The notes below the pieces were generated by a model. The model made no database searches, was not told the origin of the DNA, and saw only the letters and a list, made by a program, of their open reading frames with translations. This document shows positions 36,152 to 44,459 of a stretch of 64,000 nt of DNA, in pieces (position 1 is the first letter of the stretch; each line of letters begins with the position of its first letter). Origin of the DNA: Achromobacter aloeverae (GTDB taxonomy: Bacteria; Pseudomonadota; Gammaproteobacteria; Burkholderiales; Burkholderiaceae_B); assembly GCF_004121055.1 (NCBI RefSeq), contig NZ_PYAL01000010.1, positions 186,001-250,000 of the forward strand. The letters run 5' to 3'. The position numbers and the translations under genes are program-made.

Positions 36152-36244
36152 GGGCTGGCCTGGACCGCGCGCGGGGTGTTCCCGCGGCATCTGTGTGGAG
36201 ACGGGACCGGCATGGCGCGGGCGCCGTGCCGGTTCATATGGACG

Positions 36245-36316
36245 TCGGGGACCTCGGGCACTTCAGAGACCTCAGAGACCTCAGAGACCTCAGAGACCGC
36301 AGGGGCCTCAGGTGCG
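36245..36316. repeat. 9-bp tandem repeat (minisatellite), about eight units
   Basis: Four perfect copies of TCAGAGACC run from 36263 to 36298. Two degenerate units precede (from 36245) and two follow (to 36316), all in register, ending at the base before the Bug stop codon. On the minus strand one frame would read Ser-Glu-Val repeats, but no gene uses that frame. It fills much of the 165-bp gap between the oxidase start and the receptor stop. Confidence 0.85.
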
Positions 36317-37297
36317 TCAGACGGTGACGTGGGCGTCATGGATGACCTTGGCCCACTTGGTCTTTTCCGCGGCGATGAACGCCGCGAACTGTTCGGGGCT
36401 GCCGCCGCCGTCCTCCGCGCCGTAGGTCTTCATTTTCTCGACGACGTCGGGTAGCCGCAGGATGGTATTGAGGTCCGCGTTCAGGCGCTTCACCAGCGCC
36501 GCATCCATGCCGGCGGGCCCCACCAGCCCATACCAGGTGCTGGCGTCGAAACCCGGATAGCCCAGTTCGGCGACGGTGGGCACGTCCGGCTGCGCGGGCG
36601 AGCGGCGCAGACGGGTCTGCGCGATGGCCACCAGCTTGCCGCTGGCGACCTGTGGCGTCGCCGACGGCATGGTCTCGAAGCTGTAGTCGATCTGTCCGCC
36701 CAGCAGGTCGGCCATCATCGCGCCGGAACCGCGGTAGGGCACGTGCAGCGCGTCGATGCCGGCCCGCAGCTTGAACATTTCCAGCGCCAGGTGCTGCACG
36801 GACCCGGGGCCGGCCGACCCGAAGGTGACGGTGCCGGGCGCCTTGCGGCAGCGTTCCACCAGCGCCGGCAGCGTGCGCGCCGGCTGGTCGGCGCGGCAGA
36901 CCAGCATGCTGGGAGAAATGCCGGCGAGCATGATGGGCGTGAAATCGCGATCGACGTCGTAGCCCAGCTTGGGATAGAGGCTGGGCGCAACCGCGTGGTT
37001 GCTGAAGTTGGTCATCAGCAGGCAACTGCCGTCGGCCGGCTGCTTGACGGCATAGTCGGCCGCGATGACGCCTGCCGCTCCCGCGCGGTTTTCCACGACG
37101 ACGGAGATATTCCACATGGCGCCCAGTTTCTGCGCCAGCAGGCGGCTGACCATGTCGGTGCCGCCCCCGGGTGGGAAGCCGACGACGACGCGCATGGGGT
37201 TGGGCAAGGCGCCCTGGGCGCGGCTGGCGAACGGGGCAAGCGTCGCGGGCAATAGCGCCGAGGCGGCGGCTGCCGTCAGTAGCTGGCGTCGGTTCAT
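36317..37297 (-). CDS. Bug/TctC-family solute receptor
   Basis: 326 residues from ATG 37297 (GAGGAGACACCC upstream). The signal NRRQLLTAAAASALLPATLA has twin arginines and ends near SRAQ. The mature protein opens with NPMRVVVGFPPGGGTDMVSR, with HVPYRGSGAMMADLLGGQID and VPTVAELGYPGFDA later. Followed on the same strand by the alpha-hydroxyacid oxidase and divergent from the enoyl-CoA hydratase/CaiB pair 2. Confidence 0.92.
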   Translation of the reverse strand: MNRRQLLTAAAASALLPATLAPFASRAQGALPNPMRVVVGFPPGGGTDMVSRLLAQKLGAMWNISVVVENRAGAAGVIAADYAVKQPADGSCLLMTNFSNHAVAPSLYPKLGYDVDRDFTPIMLAGISPSMLVCRADQPARTLPALVERCRKAPGTVTFGSAGPGSVQHLALEMFKLRAGIDALHVPYRGSGAMMADLLGGQIDYSFETMPSATPQVASGKLVAIAQTRLRRSPAQPDVPTVAELGYPGFDASTWYGLVGPAGMDAALVKRLNADLNTILRLPDVVEKMKTYGAEDGGGSPEQFAAFIAAEKTKWAKVIHDAHVTV

Positions 37298-37355
37298 GGG
37301 TGTCTCCTCGTCGTTGTCCGCCGACGCTTCGTGGCGCGGCGGTATGGATGGCAGG

Positions 37356-37499
37356 AAGTGTAGGAAGACCGGCGAGGGGATCGCAACGTTGAATTTTTTG
37401 AACCGGCGCTGAGTTTTTCTCACAGCCACGCACGAGTTTTTCTTGAAAGGCGCCGCAATATTTCTCGCTTGGCCCCTCGCGCGGGGCGTTCCTACACTT
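37356..37499. promoter_or_regulatory. Mirrored divergent promoters with identical -10 regions
   Basis: AAGTGTAGGAA (37356-37366) and TTCCTACACTT (37489-37499) are exact reverse complements. Read outward, each gives -10 TACACT. Each has a TTG-type -35 with an 18-base spacer: TTGGCC for the plus strand (37469-37474) and TTGCGA for the minus strand. Both spacers contain CCCTCGC. Two direct repeats GAGTTTTTCT (37411, 37434) lie between. These promoters would serve the Bug gene and the hydratase gene symmetrically. Confidence 0.5.
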
Positions 37500-37545
37500 T
37501 GAACCTCCGCCGCGCCGTCCGCGCCGGCTCCAGAACGAGATCCTC

Positions 37546-38325
37546 ATGTCCGAACCCATCATCGTCGAACGCGACGGCGCCATTGCCACCGTCATCCTCA
37601 ACAGCCCGGAAAAGATGAACGCCATGAACCAGGCCATGTGGGAGGGCCTTGCGGACGCCATGGATCGGCTGGGCGCCGATGACGACGTGCGTTGCATCAT
37701 CCTGCGCGGGGCCGGCGAACGGGCCTTCTCGGCCGGCGCCGATATCGAGGAGTTCCCCCGCACTCGGCGGGACAAGGAAGCCGCGCGCGCCTATGGCCGC
37801 GTGACGCACCGCGCCATGCGTGCGGTGGCCGATAGCCGCCACCCGACCCTGGCTCTCATCCATGGCGCATGCGTGGGCGGCGGCCTGGAGCTGGCGGCCG
37901 TCTGCGATATGCGCCTCTGCGGCGAGTCCAGCCGCTTCGGCGCGCCCATCAACCGGCTGGGGCTGGTCATGTCCTATGGCGAGCTGAGCGGACTGGTGGC
38001 GCTGGCCGGCCGCGCGGTGGCGTTGGAAATCGTGCTGGAAGGCCGGGTCTTCGGCGCGGAAGAGGCCCAGCGCAAGGGCCTGGTCAATCGCGTGGTCGAC
38101 GATGCCACGGTCGACGAAGAGGGCAGCGCCGCCGCGCGCCGCATCGCCGCGGGCGCGCCCTTGGTCGCGCGCTGGCACAAGCGCTTCGTGCAGCGGCTGG
38201 CGGACGCGCGTCCCCTGACCGACGCGGAACTGGACGAGGCCTATGACTGCTTCGATACCGAAGACTTTGCCATCGGCTACCGGGCCTTCCTCGCCAAGTC
38301 GCGTCCCGCCTTCGTCGGCCGCTGA
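37546..38325 (+). CDS. Enoyl-CoA hydratase/isomerase family protein (pair 2)
   Basis: 259 residues. Crotonase fold with LRGAGERAFSAGADIEEF and HGACVGGGLELAAVCDMRLC for the oxyanion hole. The usual catalytic Glu region reads FGAPINRLGL, where the acid appears replaced, so classical hydration is doubtful and an isomerase, decarboxylase or ligand-specific role is possible. 82 bp upstream of the CaiB gene on the same strand, probably co-transcribed. Confidence 0.88.
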   Translation: MSEPIIVERDGAIATVILNSPEKMNAMNQAMWEGLADAMDRLGADDDVRCIILRGAGERAFSAGADIEEFPRTRRDKEAARAYGRVTHRAMRAVADSRHPTLALIHGACVGGGLELAAVCDMRLCGESSRFGAPINRLGLVMSYGELSGLVALAGRAVALEIVLEGRVFGAEEAQRKGLVNRVVDDATVDEEGSAAARRIAAGAPLVARWHKRFVQRLADARPLTDAELDEAYDCFDTEDFAIGYRAFLAKSRPAFVGR

Positions 38326-38407
38326 CTCTTGCCCGCTGACTCCTGCCCGCTGACTTCTCCTCTTTGCATCCTGCATTCACCACGCTACCTAATCCGAGGA
38401 CTACACA

Positions 38408-39625
38408 ATGACGCTTCCACTCGCCAATCTGCGCGTCCTGGATGTCAGCCAGATCATGGCCGGGCCCTATTGCTGCATGCTGCTGGGCGACATGGGGGCC
38501 GACGTCATCAAGGTCGAGACCCCGGGCACGGGAGACCAGACCCGGCGCGCCATGGGATTTCGACTGAAGGGCAACGATAGCGGCGGCTTTCTCGCGCTGA
38601 ACCGCAACAAGCGCAGCGTCGAGATCGATCTCAAGCACCCGGAGGGCCGCGAGGCCTTCTACGAACTCGTGCGCCAGGCCGACATCCTGGTCGAGAACAA
38701 CCGCCCCGGGGTCGCGGCCCGCCTGAAGATAGACTTCGAGACCCTGCACGCGATCAATCCGCGCCTGGTGTACGCCAGCATTTCCGGCTTCGGCCAGACC
38801 GGCCCCTGGTCCCGCCGTCCCGGCCTGGACCTGATCGCGCAGGCCAGCTGCGGCGCCATGAGCGTCATGGGCGAGCCGGGCGGCGCGCCCATGAAATCCA
38901 GCGTGCCCTTCGCCGATCTGGGCGCGGCCTTGTTCGCCGCGTACGCGATCCTCAGCGCGGTCATCGGCCGCGCGAGCACGGGCCTGGGGCAATACATCGA
39001 TGCCTCGCTGTATGAAACGGCGCTAGGCCTGTCGGTGTGGGAAAGCGCGGAGTTCTGGGGCACGGGCCGTGTGCCGGCGCCGCTGGGCAGCGCCAACCGC
39101 ATGAGCGCGCCCTACCAGGCCGTGCGCGCGGCCGATCGCCATATGGTGATCGGGGCGGCGAACGACAAGCTGTGGCGCGCGCTTTGCGACGTGATCGGGC
39201 GGCCCGACCTGCCGCGCGACCCGCGCTTCGTCGACAACGTGGCGCGCCTGGAAAACCGCGCCGCCTTGATCCTGCTGATCGAGGCGGCGCTGGCCGCCGC
39301 GCCGGCCGAGGCCTGGGTCGAGCGCCTGTTGGCCGCCGGCGTGCCGGCCGCGCCCATCCTGGATTACGAGGAGGCACTGGATACCGAGCAGGCACGCGCG
39401 CGCGATATGGTGATGGAGGTCGACCATCCCGTGGAAGGGCGCGTGAAGACGCTGGGCTTTCCGGTCAAGCTCGGCGGCACGCCCCAGCAGGTGCGCCGTC
39501 CGGCCCCCTTGCTGGGACAGCACACGGAAGAAGTCTTCCACGAGCTGGGTATCTCCAGCGAGCGCGTGGCAGGCTGGCGGCGCGCCGGGGCATTCGGCCT
39601 TGCGGCCGCCCCCCCGCCCGCCTGA
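38408..39625 (+). CDS. CaiB/BaiF CoA-transferase family protein (pair 2)
   Basis: 405 residues. Type III CoA-transferase motifs: LRVLDVSQIMAGPYCCMLLG, GADVIKVETPGTGDQTR, LNRNKRSVEIDLKHPEGR, and catalytic Asp in SSVPFADLGAALFAAY. It differs clearly from the transferase at 29582-30718, so this is a parallel pathway rather than a recent duplicate. Preceded by a GGAC-type SD at 38397. Convergent with a LysR gene, only 5 bp between stops. Confidence 0.92.
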   Translation: MTLPLANLRVLDVSQIMAGPYCCMLLGDMGADVIKVETPGTGDQTRRAMGFRLKGNDSGGFLALNRNKRSVEIDLKHPEGREAFYELVRQADILVENNRPGVAARLKIDFETLHAINPRLVYASISGFGQTGPWSRRPGLDLIAQASCGAMSVMGEPGGAPMKSSVPFADLGAALFAAYAILSAVIGRASTGLGQYIDASLYETALGLSVWESAEFWGTGRVPAPLGSANRMSAPYQAVRAADRHMVIGAANDKLWRALCDVIGRPDLPRDPRFVDNVARLENRAALILLIEAALAAAPAEAWVERLLAAGVPAAPILDYEEALDTEQARARDMVMEVDHPVEGRVKTLGFPVKLGGTPQQVRRPAPLLGQHTEEVFHELGISSERVAGWRRAGAFGLAAAPPPA

Positions 39626-39630
39626 TCCCC

Positions 39631-40551
39631 TCAGGCGTCGCCACCGTCCGCCTGCAGTTCATCGCGCACCCAGGTCGCGAACGCCTGGATGCGCGGGTCC
39701 GCCGCACGCGCTTCCGGATAGACCAGGTAGTAGGAAAACTCGATGGGTAGCGCGAGTTCGGGGAAGGGCTCGACCAGGCGTCCGGCGTCGATGTCGCGGC
39801 GCACCCAGTTACGCTTGGCCAGGGCCACGCCCAGGCCATCGATCGCGGCATCGATCACCAGGTGGCTGGGCCAGAAGGACGGGCCGCGCGCGGTGTCCAC
39901 GCCCTCCACGCCGGCATGGGCCAGCCACGTGGCCCAGTCCGGATTGCTGACGTCGTCATAGGTGCTGTCGTCGTGCAGCAGCGTGTGATGGCGCAGGTCG
40001 CCGGCCCGCGCCAGCGGCGCGTCCCCCTGCAAGAGCGCCGGGCTGCACACCGGCGTGACCGCCACCGCCAGGCAGCGCTCGGCATGCAGGCCCGGATAGT
40101 CGCCGCGGCCGTAGCGGACTTCGATGTCGACGTCGTCGCGCTCGAAGTCCGACATGTTCTTGGACGTCGATACGCGCAGGTCGACGTCCGGATGCAGGGC
40201 CTTGAACCGCTTCATGCGCGGAATCAGCCACTTGACCGCGAAGGTGGGCGGCAGGTTCAGCTTCAGCGCCCGCACCTGGCTTTCGCGCTGCACGCGATAG
40301 GTGGCTTGCACCAATTGGCGGAAGGCTTCCTGGACGCCGGGCAGATAGGCCTTGCCCGCGCTGGTCAGGATCAGGGACTTGGTATCGCGAACGAACAGCG
40401 AGATTCCCAAATTGTCTTCCAGCACCTTGATCTGGTGGCTGACGGCCGAGGGCGTGACGCAAAGCTCCTCGGCCGCCCGGGTGAAGCTGAGATGGCGGGC
40501 GGCGACCTCGAAGGCGCGCAAGGGATTCAACGGCGGGATGGGGCGGGGCAT
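39631..40551 (-). CDS. LysR family regulator, GcvA-like
   Basis: 306 residues. The N-terminus PPLNPLRAFEVAARHLSFTR with TPSAVSHQIKVLE is typical of the GcvA subgroup. The effector domain follows (VRALKLNLPPTFAVKWLIPR). Convergent with CaiB pair 2. Its start is 19 bp from the stop of the next LysR, so the two regulators share a strand and maybe a transcript. Confidence 0.92.
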   Translation of the reverse strand: MPRPIPPLNPLRAFEVAARHLSFTRAAEELCVTPSAVSHQIKVLEDNLGISLFVRDTKSLILTSAGKAYLPGVQEAFRQLVQATYRVQRESQVRALKLNLPPTFAVKWLIPRMKRFKALHPDVDLRVSTSKNMSDFERDDVDIEVRYGRGDYPGLHAERCLAVAVTPVCSPALLQGDAPLARAGDLRHHTLLHDDSTYDDVSNPDWATWLAHAGVEGVDTARGPSFWPSHLVIDAAIDGLGVALAKRNWVRRDIDAGRLVEPFPELALPIEFSYYLVYPEARAADPRIQAFATWVRDELQADGGDA

Positions 40552-40570
40552 GGTGTCCTTCGGCGGTTTG

Positions 40571-41530
40571 CTAGGCGCGTGCGCGCCGTTCGTCGCTTTG
40601 CGCGATCAGCGTTTCGGTGAACAGGCGCGCGGTGGCCGACAGGGGTTCGTCCTTGCGGCGGATCACCCCGTATTCCAACGGCTGCACCTTGAGGCGGCTG
40701 TCGAGGATGCGCAGGCGGCCCTGGTCCAGCTGTTCCTGGATCATGGGCACCGGCAGCAGCGCGATGGTGGTGCCGGAGTGCAGCAGCTGGAGAAAGGTGG
40801 GCATGGAGATGGTTTCCACGGTATTGCCCGGCGGTTCGACGCCCGCGCCATGGAAGGCCTCGTCGATGCGTTCGCGTATCGGCGTGCCGGCCGGATAGAG
40901 CACCCATGGCCAGTCGCGCAGCGCCGCGACCGGGGTCGGGTTCTTGCGCTTCCTGGCCAGGGGGTGCCTGGCGTTGCCGACCAGGGCGAAGGGTTCGGCG
41001 CCCAGGGCCGTGAAGTCGAACAGCTGCCTGTGCCGGTCTTCCCGGAAGCGGCCGATGACGATGTCGATCTCCTTGCGCTCCAGCATGTCCAGCAGCTTGT
41101 CGCTGGTCTGCTCCAGGATTTCGACGGACAGCAGGGGGCGCTGTTCCTTCACGCGGGCGATGGCTTCGGGCAGGACATTGAACGTGGCCGCGAATATGGC
41201 GCCTATCTTCACGTGCCCGTGTCCGCCCCTGCGCAGCTTATTGATCTGCGCCACGAACTTGGCCGTGTCGTTGAGCATCATGCGGGCGTAGGCGGCGACG
41301 TGCGCGCCCAGCTCGGTGGGCGGCATGCTGCGCGGCAGCCGTTCGAACAGTCCGAAGCCCAGCAAGGCCTCGATGTCGCGCAGCATCTTGCTGAGCGCCG
41401 GTTGCGTCAGGTTCATTTGCTGCGCCGCGGCATGCATGTTCTGCGTGCGGGCCAGCGTGTCGATCAGCACCAGGTGCCGCGCCTTGAGCCAGCCGCAGAG
41501 CTGGCCGTATGCGATGTCGCCGTTTTCCAT
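40571..41530 (-). CDS. LysR family regulator, GbpR-like
   Basis: 319 residues from ATG 41530. In-frame starts further up (41608, 41629) would run through AT-rich promoter DNA with LysR-type sites, so 41530 is preferred although its SD is weak. HTH: LKARHLVLIDTLARTQNMHA then TQPALSKMLRDIE; effector domain VKIGAIFAATFNVLPEAIAR. The sequence resembles GbpR-type regulators of sugar and sugar-acid genes. Divergent from the FAH-family gene, its probable target. Confidence 0.88.
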   Translation of the reverse strand: MENGDIAYGQLCGWLKARHLVLIDTLARTQNMHAAAQQMNLTQPALSKMLRDIEALLGFGLFERLPRSMPPTELGAHVAAYARMMLNDTAKFVAQINKLRRGGHGHVKIGAIFAATFNVLPEAIARVKEQRPLLSVEILEQTSDKLLDMLERKEIDIVIGRFREDRHRQLFDFTALGAEPFALVGNARHPLARKRKNPTPVAALRDWPWVLYPAGTPIRERIDEAFHGAGVEPPGNTVETISMPTFLQLLHSGTTIALLPVPMIQEQLDQGRLRILDSRLKVQPLEYGVIRRKDEPLSATARLFTETLIAQSDERRARA

Positions 41531-41552
41531 GCGTGGGTGCTCGTCCGCCCTC

Positions 41553-41569
41553 GATAACGAAATGATATC
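41553..41569. promoter_or_regulatory. Candidate LysR box between the LysR and FAH genes
   Basis: GATA-N9-TATC (41553-41569) contains the T-N11-A core typical of LysR-type sites and overlaps the 8-bp palindrome TGATATCA. It lies 23 bp upstream of the LysR ATG and 82 bp upstream of the FAH gene. Confidence 0.45.
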
Positions 41570-41650
41570 AATCCTTGAGATTTCCTCATTGGGATTTATC
41601 GCGGTCATCTGGTCTACTGGTCGTCCCATTTCCTATCTGCGCGGACGACC

Positions 41651-42838
41651 ATGCTGATGTTGACTCCTGAGAATACGCTGCCGACGGACGGCGTCGCCGG
41701 CACGCTGGTGGGCCGGGCCTGGGTGCCGGGCCGCGATGGCGAGCCCGGCGGTCCCTCGCCGGTCGTCCTGCGCGGCGATGGCGTGTACGACCTGTCCTCG
41801 TCCTTCGCCACCCTGAGCGATCTGCTGGATGCGGCGCAGCCGGTGCAGGCCGTACGCGCCGCCGCCGGCCGGCATATCGGCTCGGTCGCCGGCGTGCTGG
41901 CGAATACGCGCGACGACCCCGACCCCGCGCAGCCCCGTTTCCTGGCGCCGGCCGACCTGCAGGTCATCAAGGCGGCAGGGGTGACGTTCGCGGCCAGCAT
42001 GATCGAGCGGGTCATCGAGGAACAGGCCAAGGGCGACCCATCGCGGGCCGAAGGCGTGCGGCGCACCGTCGTCGATGCGATAGGCACTGACCTGCGCGCG
42101 GTCAAGCCGGGGTCGCCGCAAGCGGCCCAGCTCAAGTCGGTGCTCATGGCCCAGGGCCTTTGGTCGCAATACCTGGAAGTGGGCATCGGCCCCGACGCCG
42201 AGGTCTTCACCAAGGCGCCCGTCCTCGCGGCGGTGGGCACGGGCAGCCAGGTCGGCATCCACCCCAAGTCGGCCTGGAACAATCCCGAACCCGAGGTGGT
42301 TTTGGCGGTCACGCGCGAAGGCGCGATCGTCGGCGCCACCTTGGGCAACGACGTCAACCTGCGCGACTTCGAGGGCCGCAGTGCGCTGCTGCTAAGCAAG
42401 GCCAAGGACAACAACGCATCCTGCGCGATCGGACCTTTCGTCAGGCTGTTCGACGAGACGTTCAACCTGGACGACGTGCGCGGCTGCGAACTGTCGCTGC
42501 GCGTGGAGGGCGAGGACGGCTACGTGCTCGATGGGGCGAGTTCGATGGCGCAGATCAGCCGCGATCCGCTGGACCTGGTGGCGCAGACACTGAATCGGAA
42601 CCACCAGTATCCCGACGGCTTCATGCTGTTCCTGGGCACCTTGTTCGCGCCTACCGAGGACAGGGATCACCCCGGGGGCGGCTTCACGCACAAGGTGGGC
42701 GACCGGGTCTGCATCTCGGCGGCCAAGCTGGGCGCCTTGCGCAACGTGGTAACGCATAGCGACAGCGCGCCGGCCTGGCACTTTGGGCTGGGACAGCTGA
42801 TGCGCAACCTGGCGGCGCGCGGGTTGTTGGGAAGCTGA
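41651..42838 (+). CDS. Fumarylacetoacetate hydrolase (FAH) family protein
   Basis: 395 residues. The FAH C-terminal domain is recognisable from WNNPEPEVVLAV (metal-binding Glu-x-Glu), GNDVNLRDFEGR (Asp) and LLLSKAKDNNASCAIGPFVR. Its length (about 390) matches the sugar-acid branch, which includes 2-keto-3-deoxy-sugar-acid dehydratases, better than classical FAH. It therefore may dehydrate a ketodeoxy sugar acid (inference supported by the GbpR-like regulator). Convergent with the MFS/small-peptide unit downstream. Confidence 0.85.
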   Translation: MLMLTPENTLPTDGVAGTLVGRAWVPGRDGEPGGPSPVVLRGDGVYDLSSSFATLSDLLDAAQPVQAVRAAAGRHIGSVAGVLANTRDDPDPAQPRFLAPADLQVIKAAGVTFAASMIERVIEEQAKGDPSRAEGVRRTVVDAIGTDLRAVKPGSPQAAQLKSVLMAQGLWSQYLEVGIGPDAEVFTKAPVLAAVGTGSQVGIHPKSAWNNPEPEVVLAVTREGAIVGATLGNDVNLRDFEGRSALLLSKAKDNNASCAIGPFVRLFDETFNLDDVRGCELSLRVEGEDGYVLDGASSMAQISRDPLDLVAQTLNRNHQYPDGFMLFLGTLFAPTEDRDHPGGGFTHKVGDRVCISAAKLGALRNVVTHSDSAPAWHFGLGQLMRNLAARGLLGS

Positions 42839-42862
42839 TTCTTGCGCCGCGCCACGCGGTGC

Positions 42863-42997
42863 TCAATGGCAGAGAAAGAAGCCGTCCATCAGCGCGAGCG
42901 TGATGGACGGGTCCTGCCACGCGATGAAGATGCAGCACAACAGCGCGGTGCAAGCGATGACGGCCGCGGCGCGCAATAGCGTCGGCCGGGCCGGCAT
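42863..42997 (-). CDS. Small single-pass membrane peptide, coupled to the MFS gene
   Basis: 44 residues: MPARPT, then a hydrophobic helix at about 7-26 (LLRAAAVIACTALLCCIFIA), a short charged link and a hydrophobic C-terminal stretch ending FFLCH. Its ATG overlaps the MFS stop as TGATG, the classic arrangement of termination-reinitiation coupling, and the frame stays open for a full helix. It may be a small partner of the MFS transporter. No family is recognised, and chance cannot be ruled out at this length. Confidence 0.5.
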   Translation of the reverse strand: MPARPTLLRAAAVIACTALLCCIFIAWQDPSITLALMDGFFLCH

Positions 42998-44238
42998 CAC
43001 GAGGCCTGCCTCGTCAACGGCGCCACGTATTCGACGGGGCGGTCGTCGATGGGCCAGTGCACGCACGCCGCCAGCAGGCCGATGACGATGGAAAGCAGCC
43101 AGAGCGGATCGTACGAGCGATAGGCGTCATAGACCACGCCCCCCAGCCATACCCCCAGGAATCCGCCGATCTGGTGGCCCACGAACACGAAGCCGAACAA
43201 GGTCGCGATGTAGCGCGCGCCGAATATCCTCAGGATCACGTCGTTGGTGAGCGGGACGGTGCCCAGCCAGAGCAGGCCCATCACCGCCGAGAACAGGTAG
43301 GCGCTCCAGACCGTGACCGGCGCGGCGAGGAAGGCAGCCACCGCCAGCGTGCGCGCCAGGTACAACGCGCCCAGCACGTGCTTGGCCGGCCAGCGGCCCG
43401 CGAGCCGGGCGCAGGCGTAATTGCCGAAGATATTGGTGAGCGCGATGATCGCGAGCGTCGTGCCGGCCTGGCCGGCGGTCAGGCCGTGATCGGTGAGGTA
43501 GGCGGGCATGTGCGCGGCGATGAAGGCCAGCTGGAAGCCGCATGCCAGGAAGCCGATGTTCAGCAGCCAGAAGCCGCGATGCCGCAAGGCCAGGCTGATC
43601 GCCTGCGTCATCGTCATGGTGGGGGCCGCGGCACCCCCGGCAGCGGGCGCTTGCGCGGCCGGTTCGTCGCGCAGGAAAACCGCCAGCGGCGCCAGCGTCA
43701 GCGCGACGATGCACAACACCAGCGCCGCGCCCTGCCAGGTCGATATCCGTATCAGGGCCTGCGCTGCCGGGACCATGCAGAACTGCCCCAGCCCGCCCAG
43801 CGCACCGGCGATGGCCAGCGCCCAGGTCCGCTGCGGGCCCGCGAAGATGCGGCTCAACGCACCATAGACGACGCCGAAGGCGGTGCCGGACAGCGCGACC
43901 CCGATCATGACGCCGTTGGTCAATGCGAATGCCATCGGATGCTGCGCCTGTGTCATCAGGAACAATCCCAGCGCATAGACGACCATGCCGGTGAACAGGA
44001 CCTTGGCGGAGCCATAGCGGTCGGCGACGATGCCGGTCAGCGGTTGCGCCAGGCCCCACACCAGGTTCTGCAGCGCCAGGGCAAGGCCGAAGTCCTCGCG
44101 CGACCAGTCCTGGCTGGCGATGACGGGCTGCAGGAACAGCCCCTGGACGTGACGCACGCCGAGCGCGGCGCCCATGATGACGCCGCCGGCGATCACGATC
44201 AGCCAGCGATTGCGCGGGAAGGACGGGTCCGGGGACAT
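42997..44238 (-). CDS. MFS transporter
   Basis: 413 residues from ATG 44238, with GGAGCCCC upstream. About 12 membrane helices; the MFS loop GIVADRYGSAKVL lies after helix 2. N-terminal region LIVIAGGVIMGAALGVRHVQ and the long cytoplasmic Ala-Pro-rich linker (about residues 195-215) between the two six-helix halves are typical. Substrate unknown; placement beside an FAH-family sugar-acid-type enzyme hints at organic acids. A TGACAAT-N6-ATTGTCA palindrome sits about 105 bp upstream. Confidence 0.9.
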   Translation of the reverse strand: MSPDPSFPRNRWLIVIAGGVIMGAALGVRHVQGLFLQPVIASQDWSREDFGLALALQNLVWGLAQPLTGIVADRYGSAKVLFTGMVVYALGLFLMTQAQHPMAFALTNGVMIGVALSGTAFGVVYGALSRIFAGPQRTWALAIAGALGGLGQFCMVPAAQALIRISTWQGAALVLCIVALTLAPLAVFLRDEPAAQAPAAGGAAAPTMTMTQAISLALRHRGFWLLNIGFLACGFQLAFIAAHMPAYLTDHGLTAGQAGTTLAIIALTNIFGNYACARLAGRWPAKHVLGALYLARTLAVAAFLAAPVTVWSAYLFSAVMGLLWLGTVPLTNDVILRIFGARYIATLFGFVFVGHQIGGFLGVWLGGVVYDAYRSYDPLWLLSIVIGLLAACVHWPIDDRPVEYVAPLTRQAS

Positions 44239-44342
44239 GGCGCGGGGCTCCAGCAGGGATGGCACGAGCCATGTCCGGCGCCGGGCTGGCGCTGTCGGAA
44301 ACCCATGGCCGTGATGCCGTCGTAGGCTAATCGCGTGGTCCG

Positions 44343-44362
44343 TGACAATCAAAAAATTGTCA
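44343..44362. promoter_or_regulatory. Palindrome upstream of the MFS gene
   Basis: TGACAAT (44343-44349) and ATTGTCA (44356-44362) are perfect 7-bp arms around CAAAAA. It is located in the 221-bp gap before the MFS start at 44238. A dimeric repressor or activator site is the likely role. Confidence 0.5.
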
Positions 44363-44459
44363 TAGGGACACGCCGGCGGGTTTCGGCTAGCGGACGTGGC
44401 TGCGGACCGGCGCACGCCAGACGCCCCTATGCGCGGTGGCGAACCGGGTGGCGCAGGTG

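Noticed and set aside
36245-36316. Possible CRISPR array
   Set aside because: Units are 9 bp and contiguous with no spacers; it is a minisatellite.
34202-36454. 750-codon plus-strand open frame
   Set aside because: It is antisense to the alpha-hydroxyacid oxidase and LysR genes, has biased low-complexity composition, no SD and no recognisable domain; a GC-rich shadow frame.
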